From an uncultured Aquimarina sp. (GTDB lineage: Bacteria; Bacteroidota; Bacteroidia; Flavobacteriales; Flavobacteriaceae): DNA of 64,000 nucleotides. The DNA is taken from contig CANMLS010000025.1 in assembly GCA_947498785.1 (NCBI GenBank), positions 18,251 through 82,250 of the forward strand, in the 5' to 3' direction. A program made the position numbers and the translations under genes. Below, piece after piece: positions 45,771 to 54,352 of the stretch. A model generated the notes under the pieces. The model ran no database searches, was not told where the DNA came from, and saw only the letters and a list, made by a program, of their open reading frames with translations. Position 1 is the first letter of the stretch. The number at the start of each line of letters is the position of its first letter.

Positions 45771-46453
45771 ATGAAAAATTAAAACTCTTATCAATCGTAT
45801 TTGTACTTACCTTATTATTAGCTAGTTGTGAAAAAAAAAAAAAAAAAAACGAAGATATTTCTCCCGAAAAGAATACTGTTACAGAACTAGCTGATGAAAA
45901 TGATTTCAGTAATGATGTACTTATTAATGGTATTAACCAAACTTATTTACAAGAAACGGGGTTAACAGAAGAGGAACTTTTATCTTCTATTTCTCAGGAT
46001 GATTCTAATTTTATTAACGAATCAATGACTCCATCTGAAAATCAAGCAAACACAGAATTAAATCCATCTAGTAAAGGATTTGATTTTGGCGATGAAAAAT
46101 TTATAAGGGCTATGGTCATTCTTTTAAATGACATCAGTAAGAATCCTCGAAAGTATTTTGGAGCAACTTATGAAACACACTCAAATTATGGGAAGGTTTT
46201 AAATGTTAAATTAAAAAAAGATCTTATTAGTCGAGCAGATAGTGCCTTTCCTAAATTTAAGAAACATTCTAAACGCACAAAAATCGATCTGTATAATTGT
46301 TCTTTAAATGGCATTACTAAAAAAGGAACAAATTCTTTTAATATGTATATAAAAGGAAATAGTCTAAGATGTAGAAGTGATTTAAAACGCTCATACAATA
46401 GCGAAAACTCTATCGTATTCACTTTAGGTAAGAAATACTCCCCTGAATTTTAA
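45771..46453 (+). pseudogene. Lipoprotein gene, one base out of frame at its start, with a 19-A tract
   Basis: The main frame is open from before 45740 to TAA at 46451-46453 and reads LKLLSIVFVLTLLLASCEKKKKKKNEDISPEK and so on, with a lipobox ending LLLASC. No start codon exists in that frame. The ATG at 45771 reads MKN then TAA; adding one A to its A5 run would give MKKLKLLS and restore the protein. Directly after the lipobox cysteine lies a run of 19 A (45831-45849) coding the lysines. So this is either a slipped-strand phase-variable gene now OFF, a fresh pseudogene, or a homopolymer error. The rest (about 200 residues: GFDFGDEKFIRAMVILLNDISKNPRKYF) matches no family I know. Confidence 0.7.
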
Positions 46454-46585
46454 ATTGGTCTATTTTTCAGAAGACCATTTTTTAACATAAAAGCGATTTA
46501 AATCTTTTTGATTCTCCCGGAAAGTAGTTGTTTTTTTTGATTACTTGAAGTTTTCAAAATATTTAAGATTACATAAAATTTTTAT

Positions 46586-46810
46586 TTACATCTTTTTTAT
46601 ATTCCTAATCAAATATTCTAAACCATTCAATTTTAATTCGTAGACAGTTTGTAGTTGTTGTCCTAATATTCCTTTTGGGAATCCTTTATTATGATACCAG
46701 ACAATGTAATATTCTGGAAGATCAATCAGATACCTATCTTTATACTTCCCAAATGGCATTTTGGTATGTGCTAATTTTTCTAAAAAATCTTTTTGGAGTA
46801 AGATTTCCAT
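46586..46810 (-). CDS. DUF3820 family protein
   Basis: A 74-residue soluble protein with the DUF3820 pattern TKMPFGKYKDRYLIDLPEYYIVWYHNKGFPKGILGQQLQTVYELKLNGLEYLI. The short P-F-G-K-Y motif resembles exonuclease-associated small domains found next to DNA polymerase exonuclease parts, but here it stands alone. It follows the DUF922 protease-like gene by 17 bp on the same strand and is probably cotranscribed. Function unknown. Confidence 0.85.
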   Translation of the reverse strand: MEILLQKDFLEKLAHTKMPFGKYKDRYLIDLPEYYIVWYHNKGFPKGILGQQLQTVYELKLNGLEYLIRNIKKM

Positions 46811-46827
46811 GCATTTTTAGTATAAAA

Positions 46828-47376
46828 CTATTTTGTATAATCTCTATAGTACCACATGAGAGTTTCTATTTTTTTATCCCACTTCGCCTGATTTACTTTA
46901 TTTTTTGAATGATCTGTTTCTTCATCATATCGTTGCTGCATATTAATTCTCATCCTTTCAACAAGTTTATACATTTTATTAAGATCTCTACGAATATTCT
47001 TACCAGCTTTATATTCCTTTAATCTTTTTCTCATTATTCGTGCATGTAATTCTGAAATATCAAAATGTAATTGTTCATGAGAGAGAAGGTCTTCAGACAT
47101 TTGTCCTCTTTTAACCCATGATAAAGAAGGATAGCAAAAGCTATCTACTTGATAATTTAATTCAATTTCTCCTTTATCTTTACCATAAGACCATTGATAA
47201 GTTATCCCCGTATTTACACTAGCATCAAAAGTACTATCGAATTTAGGTTTACCCCTAAAATCCGACCATTCCAAGTAATCTTTCTCTGCATACGAGAACT
47301 TACCTACAAAACCATTATTATTGGTAACAAATAAAATTAAAACAATAGTAAAGTATTTACTCATAATTGCAAACAA
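46828..47376 (-). CDS. DUF922 secreted putative zinc-protease-like protein
   Basis: A 182-residue exported protein with an N-terminal hydrophobic signal (about residues 7-25). LEWSDFRGKP is the family opening, and HEQLHFDISELHARIMRKRL contains a gluzincin-like H-E-x-x-H helix. DUF922 proteins are predicted metal-dependent proteases acting in the envelope. The other ligands cannot be fixed from sequence. It is the first gene of a two-gene unit with the DUF3820 gene. Confidence 0.82.
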   Translation of the reverse strand: MFAIMSKYFTIVLILFVTNNNGFVGKFSYAEKDYLEWSDFRGKPKFDSTFDASVNTGITYQWSYGKDKGEIELNYQVDSFCYPSLSWVKRGQMSEDLLSHEQLHFDISELHARIMRKRLKEYKAGKNIRRDLNKMYKLVERMRINMQQRYDEETDHSKNKVNQAKWDKKIETLMWYYRDYTK

Positions 47377-47928
47377 TTATGCCCAACCAATAGTTATTAT
47401 TTTTCCATTTTATAATGCCATGGGATACAATATGGGGCGAATATTGTGGACATGCTATAAAATAGTTTACTTTTTGATCCTAAATATACAATCTATTTTT
47501 AAAATACACATAATTTCTAGAATCTAACCTATATTATTTTTTGTTTTTCTTAACGTTTAAAAGCTAACCAATTACAATGCTAAGGGTATTCCATTTTGTA
47601 AACAAAAAACATAACTTTAACAATATCAAATATATAGAAAATTATTTTTTATTTCATCAATACATATTAATATTTACTACATTAACTATATTATTTTTTC
47701 AATTAAACATTTTAAGGCTAATTGTTAACTTTATGTTATCGATATCAATGTTGCCATAAACACATTTTTATCAAAGCGTATATCACTTAATAAAACTTTA
47801 TTTTAATGGTTAAAAAAATTTGTATGGAGTAAAAACATGCTCTAAATATTAAAATTCTCAATTCATATTTGTCACTTTTATTTAAAAACATTACATAGTT
47901 TTTTACCGTCATTAAACTTTAACAAAAA
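47377..47928. other. 552-bp very AT-rich intergenic region with one hairpin
   Basis: ACAATAT / ATATTGT flanks GGGGCGA (47431-47451), inside a longer imperfect fold bounded by CATG on both sides. No T tract. Short open frames here have extreme F/I/N composition and no start context and are not genes. Presumably holds promoters and spacer between convergent-divergent units. Confidence 0.45.
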
Positions 47929-50091
47929 CTACTCTAACACCTTCAATTTCAAGTCATCATCAAATTTAATAAGATAAGCAGCTTTATTATAATATCCCCC
48001 TAAAAGCTTTTTAGAATATTCAAATTTATTCTCTACATACTCTGTTGTTCCCTTAAAAGAAACTGTCTGGTATAAATTTTCTGCCGTTCCCAGCCTTAAT
48101 AAAATATCATATGTTATATCAAAACCACGTATTGCCCAATTATTAGGATCAGTACCATATTCTTTCTTATATCTTTTGACAAAAGATGATACTTCTGCAC
48201 CTTCTTCTACTACTTTATTATCAAATTCTTTATCTATAGATGGATAATGAAGGTGCAACTTTGACAATTGCTTATTTTTTATATCATCACTATCAAAAGC
48301 ACTATTCTTATCGGTTGTAAATAAAGTAACCTGATGACTTTCTGCCTTAGCATTAAGCAATGGAATAACATTACTTAACATAGCAACATCATTGGACTCT
48401 AGAAACACCCAATTCGGTAAACTCTTATGTAAAACTTTATTAAGTCGAACTTCATAAAGGTAATTTCCTTCTTCTATCTTAGCAATCTTTGCATTCGGAA
48501 ATTTGGCTATTAATTTCTCCTTTATTTCTTCATGCCTTTTTCCTTGTTGCGCAATAATTATAATATTCTTGGCTGTAGAATCCTTTTCTACATAAGAAAT
48601 TATTTTATCCTGAAGCATCACATTAGTTGGTCTTGTCTGAAAGAAATTATCGTATAGTGTTGATTCTTTTCTAGAAGCTGGAGAAAATATTGGTGTATTA
48701 TACTTTTTGAGTTCAGATGCTACCACTTCTGCATTATTTTGATATAAAGGCCCAATAACAACATCTGTTTTTTCAAAATCATTTTGACCAATCAATTCTC
48801 TAATATATTTTTCGTTGTCATTTTTTTTCGTGTCAAAAACATTAACCTCTGTAGTTATCCCCCTTGTTCTTGCAGAATCCACAGCAATTAAAACTCCACT
48901 ATATAAATCTAAAGCAATTCTAAGGCTTTGTCTATTTTTTAAATATTCCTCTGTCGCTTTTCTCGATTCAAGATTTAACTTATCTAAACTAAAAGGAAGC
49001 ATCACGGCTACTTTTTTGGGAGTGAAATTGTATAGACTTTTACGTAAATCAATAATCCCTCCTGTTTCAACAAGATTGCTAGCTGTATTTAATGTGTCTT
49101 TAGGAATTGTAATGACCATTCCTGCTTTTAAACCATCTCTCAAATATGGGTTCATCTTAATTAAAGAATCTAAAGATACCCCTGTACGGTTTACGATTCT
49201 ATAAATAGTTTCCTTTGGTTTAACCTCATACAACTCATAGCCTGGCTGAACTGAATCTTCTAGTGAAACAAAAATAGACGTTGGAACAGTAATTTGCATG
49301 CCTATTGGAAAACTTGGATCCATATTAGGATTAAGTCTTTCTAACTCTCCTATAGTAATCCCATGTCTTCTAGAAATACTATATCTTGTATCTTTTGGTT
49401 TAATCGTATATCTAGTAGTTGTTGACAATCTAGTAGTTGTACTATCTACTATTATTTCTTTTGGGTTTGATTCCCCTTCAAATACTGGTATTCTTAATTT
49501 ATCCTTTTTTTTGATCTGCTCAGAATATAATCTTTTGTTGTGCTTTTTTATATCCTCAACGGTAATCTTATATTTTTTTGAAATACCATACAAAGTTTCT
49601 TTTCTCTTTACCTTATGAGTTATAAAACGAATAATTTTTCGCTCTTTGGGAATGGCCTTCAAACTATCTAGAACATTCTTTTTATCAACCTCTGAGGCGC
49701 CATCAATAGCAGATGGGTTTTTCTTGTCTATTTTTCCTACATTAAGAACCTGACCAATATTAATTCCATTTTTAGCTTCTGGATTAAGCAAATAGAATGT
49801 TTCTGTAGAAATATTATATTTTTTAGAAAGGTTATATACAGTATCACCTTTTTCTACTGTATGGGTATTATATTCTTCATCACCGACTATAGGAATGGCA
49901 AGAATTTCCCCTTCTTTAATCCCATCTTTTGCCGTTGGATTTATTTTATATATTGCTTCTGGAGTAGTATTATAGCGTTTTGCTATTCTATATACATTTT
50001 CTCCTTTATCAACTGTGTGACTTTTATACTTCTGAGCATAGGCAGAACCTGCTGCTATTAATAACAAAAAGATCAATAAAAGCTTTTTCAT
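47929..50091 (-). CDS. LysM-repeat protein with C-terminal periplasmic-binding-like domain
   Basis: A 720-residue exported protein. A signal peptide (about 1-19) is followed by five LysM peptidoglycan-binding repeats, near residues 22-67, 75-118, 158-203, 228-272 and 290-335 (for example HTVDKGENVYRIAKRYNTTPEAIYKINP). The C-terminal half (about 355-720) resembles ABC-type branched-chain amino-acid or receptor-family ligand-binding proteins: VAVMLPFSLDKLN, TDVVIGPLYQNNAEVVASELKKYNTPIFSPASRK and RGFDITYDILLRLG. The fusion ties a ligand-binding fold to the cell wall. Such proteins are conserved in flavobacteria, but the ligand is unknown and no permease is adjacent. Confidence 0.9.
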   Translation of the reverse strand: MKKLLLIFLLLIAAGSAYAQKYKSHTVDKGENVYRIAKRYNTTPEAIYKINPTAKDGIKEGEILAIPIVGDEEYNTHTVEKGDTVYNLSKKYNISTETFYLLNPEAKNGINIGQVLNVGKIDKKNPSAIDGASEVDKKNVLDSLKAIPKERKIIRFITHKVKRKETLYGISKKYKITVEDIKKHNKRLYSEQIKKKDKLRIPVFEGESNPKEIIVDSTTTRLSTTTRYTIKPKDTRYSISRRHGITIGELERLNPNMDPSFPIGMQITVPTSIFVSLEDSVQPGYELYEVKPKETIYRIVNRTGVSLDSLIKMNPYLRDGLKAGMVITIPKDTLNTASNLVETGGIIDLRKSLYNFTPKKVAVMLPFSLDKLNLESRKATEEYLKNRQSLRIALDLYSGVLIAVDSARTRGITTEVNVFDTKKNDNEKYIRELIGQNDFEKTDVVIGPLYQNNAEVVASELKKYNTPIFSPASRKESTLYDNFFQTRPTNVMLQDKIISYVEKDSTAKNIIIIAQQGKRHEEIKEKLIAKFPNAKIAKIEEGNYLYEVRLNKVLHKSLPNWVFLESNDVAMLSNVIPLLNAKAESHQVTLFTTDKNSAFDSDDIKNKQLSKLHLHYPSIDKEFDNKVVEEGAEVSSFVKRYKKEYGTDPNNWAIRGFDITYDILLRLGTAENLYQTVSFKGTTEYVENKFEYSKKLLGGYYNKAAYLIKFDDDLKLKVLE

Positions 50092-50328
50092 CTGTTATGT
50101 TTATTGTTTTTTTTAATGGTCAGGTCAAATTGCATAACAATTATTTTGGTTAGTTTTCAAAATTTTTGATTATGCGTATTACATATATTTATTTTATGGT
50201 CTTAAGAACTCTATAAACTTTATACTATTAAAAGAACCTTCTTCAAACAATAATCATCCTTTTTAATATAAGGTTTTATCATACTCATTTTTATTGGCTT
50301 ACTCCAAAAACTAGAATTAAGTATTCCT

Positions 50329-51858
50329 TTATTCCCATTCTATAGTTGCTGGAGGCTTAGAACTAATATCATATACTACTCTATTAACGCCTTTTACCCT
50401 GTTTATTATTGCATTAGAGGTATTTTGTAAAAATTCGTAAGGAAGATTTACCCAATCAGCGGTCATACCATCTGTACTTTCTACAGCTCTTAAAGCCACA
50501 CAGTTTTCATAAGTTCGCTCATCCCCCATTACTCCAACACTTTGTACTGGTAAGAGAATCGCTCCTGCTTGCCATACCTTATCATACAGTCCATTCTCTT
50601 TTAATCCATTTATAAAAATAGCATCTACTTCTTGCAAAATAGAAACTTTCTCGGATGTTATATCACCTAAAATCCGAATAGCTAACCCTGGTCCCGGAAA
50701 AGGATGTCTTCCTAATAACTCGTGATCAAGTCCCATCGATGCTCCTACTCTTCTAACCTCATCTTTAAATAACATGCGTAATGGTTCTACAACTTGTAGC
50801 TTCATAAAATCAGGTAATCCACCTACATTATGATGAGATTTTATAGTAGCAGATGGTCCATTAACAGAAATAGATTCAATCACATCAGGATAAATCGTTC
50901 CTTGCCCAAGCCATTTTGCATCTTCTATTTTATGTGATTCATCATCAAATACCTCAATAAAAACCCTTCCTATTGTTTTTCGTTTTCGTTCTGGATCACT
51001 TTCTCCTTCTAGAGCGTCCAAAAAACGTGCCGAAGCGTCTACTCCTTTCACATTAAGCCCCATGCCCTCATACTGTTTCAATACAGCAGAAAATTCATTT
51101 TTACGAAGTAATCCGTTATTGACAAAAATACAATGTAGATTTTCTCCTATAGCTTTATGCAATAATACAGCAGCAACTGTAGAATCCACACCGCCACTTA
51201 AGCCTAAAACAACTTTATCATTGCCTATTTTTTCTTTCAGTTCTGCTACAGTAGAATCAACAAAAGAATCAGGTGTCCAATCTGGTGAAATACTTGCTAT
51301 TTTTATCAAAAAATTCTCTAATAATTTCTTCCCATCAGTAGAATGATATACTTCTGGATGAAATTGAATTGCATAAGTATCTTCATTTTCAATTTTATAT
51401 GCTGCATTTTCTACATCTCCTGTACTAGCCAATCTAATAGAACCTGTAGGTAATTTCTTAATTGTATCACTATGACTCATCCATACTTGTGAACCTTTTG
51501 TGATATCCTCAAAAAACTGCTCTCCTTCTTTTACAAATGACAAATTTGCTCTACCGTACTCTCTTGTATTAGATGGAGCAACCTCTCCTCCACTAAAATG
51601 TGCCAGATACTGAGCTCCGTAGCATACTGCTAATAGTGGTCTTTTTCCACGAATTTCTGATAAATCTGGATGTGGAGCATCTTCTCCTCTAACCGAAAAA
51701 GGCGAACCAGAAAGAATTACTGCCTTAAAATCTGATACATTATCTGGTAAATTGTTGTAAGGATGTATTTCACAATATATATTTAACTCTCTAACTCTTC
51801 GTGCAATAAGCTGAGTATATTGCGATCCGAAATCTAAAATAAGTACGTTGTTTTGCAT
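50329..51858 (-). CDS. guaA: GMP synthase (glutamine-hydrolysing)
   Basis: About 509 residues from the preferred start at 51858 ([25 protein letters not shown]); a farther Met at 51915 would add 19 non-conserved residues. The N-terminal class I glutaminase has its nucleophile in [10 protein letters not shown] and the HPEVYHS histidine-glutamate pair. The ATP-pyrophosphatase domain shows LSGGVDSTV (P-loop), and the C-terminal dimerisation part has [17 protein letters not shown] and the final KPPATIEWE. It aminates XMP to GMP in purine synthesis. Normal length, cytoplasmic, monocistronic. Confidence 0.97.
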   Translation of the reverse strand: MQNNVLILDFGSQYTQLIARRVRELNIYCEIHPYNNLPDNVSDFKAVILSGSPFSVRGEDAPHPDLSEIRGKRPLLAVCYGAQYLAHFSGGEVAPSNTREYGRANLSFVKEGEQFFEDITKGSQVWMSHSDTIKKLPTGSIRLASTGDVENAAYKIENEDTYAIQFHPEVYHSTDGKKLLENFLIKIASISPDWTPDSFVDSTVAELKEKIGNDKVVLGLSGGVDSTVAAVLLHKAIGENLHCIFVNNGLLRKNEFSAVLKQYEGMGLNVKGVDASARFLDALEGESDPERKRKTIGRVFIEVFDDESHKIEDAKWLGQGTIYPDVIESISVNGPSATIKSHHNVGGLPDFMKLQVVEPLRMLFKDEVRRVGASMGLDHELLGRHPFPGPGLAIRILGDITSEKVSILQEVDAIFINGLKENGLYDKVWQAGAILLPVQSVGVMGDERTYENCVALRAVESTDGMTADWVNLPYEFLQNTSNAIINRVKGVNRVVYDISSKPPATIEWE

Positions 51859-52052
51859 AGGCAAAAATAAAATTAAATTGATAACCCTGAAATCCTGAAT
51901 AGAATAATTTTTCACTTTATTTACAACACCGTATTTTTAAAGCAAAAATCTTAGGATATTTCTCATTACAATCTACTTTCTTAACCCTGCTTCTCTATCT
52001 ATAAACTTTTACCTTTTATTAAATTGACTAACTTTAAGAAAAAAACACACAG

Positions 52053-52598
52053 ATGCCCGACATCATCTTTTCTTCAATTATAAGAGACTTAAAAGCTGCT
52101 TCAAGAATTAAGGATCATCCATTTAGATATTTCACTCTAGCCACTTCAGATATTAACGGCACACCAAAGATGCGTACTGTTGTACTTCGTGATACCAATG
52201 ATCAATTACAACTTATTTTTTACACTGATAAAAGGTCTCAAAAAATAAATCACATCAAAGAATATGATACTGTTAGCTTGTTATTTTTTGATCGTAAACG
52301 ACTACTGCAAATCTCGATCCAAGCTAAGGCCAAAATCATTACAGATGATGCCATATTACAATCTATTTGGAATCAAATACCTCAAAAATCCAGAAAGGAA
52401 TATAGATCTAAGTTATCACCTGGTAAAACCATAAAAAAACCTGAGGCAATTGACTATTTGGAGGGAAAACATTTTTTTTCAATTATCAAATTAATCCCAG
52501 ATCATATCGAATATTTACGTCTAAAACGATCAAACCATATTCGAGTAGTATTCAAAAAAGAAAATAATAACTGGGAAGGAGTATTTATTGCCCCCTAA
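52053..52598 (+). CDS. Pyridoxamine 5'-phosphate oxidase family flavoprotein
   Basis: A 181-residue split-barrel flavin-binding protein. HPFRYFTLATSDINGTPKMRTVVLRDTNDQLQLIFYTDKRSQKINHIKEYDTVSLLFFD is the family FMN-binding core. It lacks the C-terminal dimerisation signature that true PdxH enzymes carry around R-x-x-P-x-x-x-L, so it is more likely an FMN oxidoreductase of unknown substrate. It is encoded opposite guaA and convergent with bshC. Cytoplasmic. Confidence 0.85.
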   Translation: MPDIIFSSIIRDLKAASRIKDHPFRYFTLATSDINGTPKMRTVVLRDTNDQLQLIFYTDKRSQKINHIKEYDTVSLLFFDRKRLLQISIQAKAKIITDDAILQSIWNQIPQKSRKEYRSKLSPGKTIKKPEAIDYLEGKHFFSIIKLIPDHIEYLRLKRSNHIRVVFKKENNNWEGVFIAP

Positions 52599-52630
52599 CA
52601 TATGTACATAAATCTAATTTCTTACTCTAT

Positions 52631-54226
52631 TTAGCATTTCAAAACCAGAAACTCTCCTTTAAGAGCATCTAAGTTTTTAATCAACGTAGGGATCAAATTT
52701 TCTCCATATTCTAAATATAATTCAGAAAAATTCGTATTACGTTCTTGCAAACTCTGATTAGGAAACAATTCGTTTTGTATGGTTGTCAATCGTTTTACAT
52801 GATCGCTTAGCTTTCTTTTTTGTGCTTTTAGCAATCTCTTTTCTAATGCATCCAATCCTTTGAGTTGTTTTATTTCTTGAGCTTTTACTGCATTATAAAA
52901 AGTAACATCTGTTTGTTCTGCTAAAGCATACATCTCTTTAAACTGTTCTTTAAGATGTTTACGCTGTGGAGCAAAGTTGATATCTATATTCGATATACGC
53001 CGAACTTTGCGATTAATTAATTCATGTTGCTTTAAAAACAATTCTGTATCAGAAACATTCAATTTTTTAATTTTTTCTGCTTGCTTTTCTGTCTGAATCA
53101 ATGCCGAATTACGAAGCAAAAGCATTGGAAAAGGTATCTGGACAGCTTCAAAATAATCTTTCAATTCAAACCAATATGCCAATTCGCCTCCACCTCCTAT
53201 ATAACATAGGTTAGGTAATATAACCTCTTGATAAAGCGGTCTCATCATAACGTTAGGACTAAACCTTTCTGGAAACTCAGAGAGTTCTTTTAATATTTCA
53301 CTCTTACTCCAGGAAATATCCGTTTCATTAACAAAATACGTTCCTTCATTTTCTATGATGCGTTCTCTTAAACCTTCTGCGAGATAAAAAAGGTTAATTT
53401 CTCTAGGGTTTACTTGCACCTTATATCCTTGTGATTCTAATTCCTTAGCTTTTGGTACAACCTTGGTATAAGAAGTTTTCTCTATTAATTCTTTCTTTAC
53501 GTACGGAATAAAAAGCTGTTTCAGATCTTTATCATCTCCATCAACAATTACTAAACCATAAGCTCCAAAAAGTTCATTTGCCAAATAGCGAGTAGCTTCA
53601 GTAAGATTATTGTGTTCTAAATACGCTTCTTTAAAAAGTAATTTAAGTTGTTCTGCATTACGTCCTAACCCAATTTCAGAAGAAAAAACTTCAAAAATCT
53701 GATCAAGTCCTTTTGTATCCAATCTTCCTACGGCTCCACCATCCTTACGACTCCATTGCATCTTTTTACCAAAAAGATTAAAATAATTAATCTCATCAAA
53801 ATCATGATCTTCTGTAGCCATCCAATAGACAGGAACAAAGTTATGTTCTGGATATTTTTCTCTTAAAACCTTAGTCAAATTTATTGTCGAGATAATTTTA
53901 TATAAAAAATATAATGGTCCCGTAAAAAGATTTAACTGATGTCCCGTAACAATTGTAAAAGTATTTTCATCCTTGAGTAATTCAATATTTCCCTGAGTAG
54001 CTTGGGATATTGAAAAAGAAGTATACTGGTTTTCTAATGCGTTGACAAGCACTTTTCTATTCTCATCAGAAAATGATTGTTTTTTTTCTTCAATCTGCTC
54101 TTTGAAGTTTTCTAACTTCGGAAAACGATTATAAAAAGGATGCAATTCAGATTTTTCGTCCAAATAATCACAAATAAGAGATGAAAAGTAATTCGTATCA
54201 CGAAACGGAATACAGTCACTAGGCAT
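52631..54226 (-). CDS. bshC: Bacillithiol biosynthesis cysteine-adding enzyme
   Basis: A 531-residue BshC, which joins cysteine to glucosaminyl-malate to finish bacillithiol, the low-molecular-weight thiol of Bacillota and many Bacteroidota. The core HQLNLFTGPLYFLYKIISTINLTKVLREKYPEHNFVPVYWMATEDHDFDEI, the catalytic-like WSRKDGGAVGRLDT and the late coiled coil from about residue 420 are typical. Length is normal. The other genes bshA and bshB are not in the window. The find implies a bacillithiol redox buffer in this organism. Confidence 0.95.
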   Translation of the reverse strand: MPSDCIPFRDTNYFSSLICDYLDEKSELHPFYNRFPKLENFKEQIEEKKQSFSDENRKVLVNALENQYTSFSISQATQGNIELLKDENTFTIVTGHQLNLFTGPLYFLYKIISTINLTKVLREKYPEHNFVPVYWMATEDHDFDEINYFNLFGKKMQWSRKDGGAVGRLDTKGLDQIFEVFSSEIGLGRNAEQLKLLFKEAYLEHNNLTEATRYLANELFGAYGLVIVDGDDKDLKQLFIPYVKKELIEKTSYTKVVPKAKELESQGYKVQVNPREINLFYLAEGLRERIIENEGTYFVNETDISWSKSEILKELSEFPERFSPNVMMRPLYQEVILPNLCYIGGGGELAYWFELKDYFEAVQIPFPMLLLRNSALIQTEKQAEKIKKLNVSDTELFLKQHELINRKVRRISNIDINFAPQRKHLKEQFKEMYALAEQTDVTFYNAVKAQEIKQLKGLDALEKRLLKAQKRKLSDHVKRLTTIQNELFPNQSLQERNTNFSELYLEYGENLIPTLIKNLDALKGEFLVLKC

Positions 54227-54352
54227 AGATATATATTTTTTGAAAGGTTAAATATACATTAGATTGTGATTGTAAATCCTAAATTTTAGTTAATACAGAT
54301 TATATCCTAAATTTAACTCGGTAATTTACCTTTTTAAAATTATCATCAATCA

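Noticed and set aside
47577..47759. Small plus-strand frame in the 552-bp AT-rich gap
   Set aside because: Composition nearly all F, I, L and N as expected from AT-rich random DNA; no ribosome-binding or family evidence.
52053..52598. True PdxH (vitamin B6 synthesis)
   Set aside because: The C-terminal PdxH signature is not visible; only the general family fold is supported.
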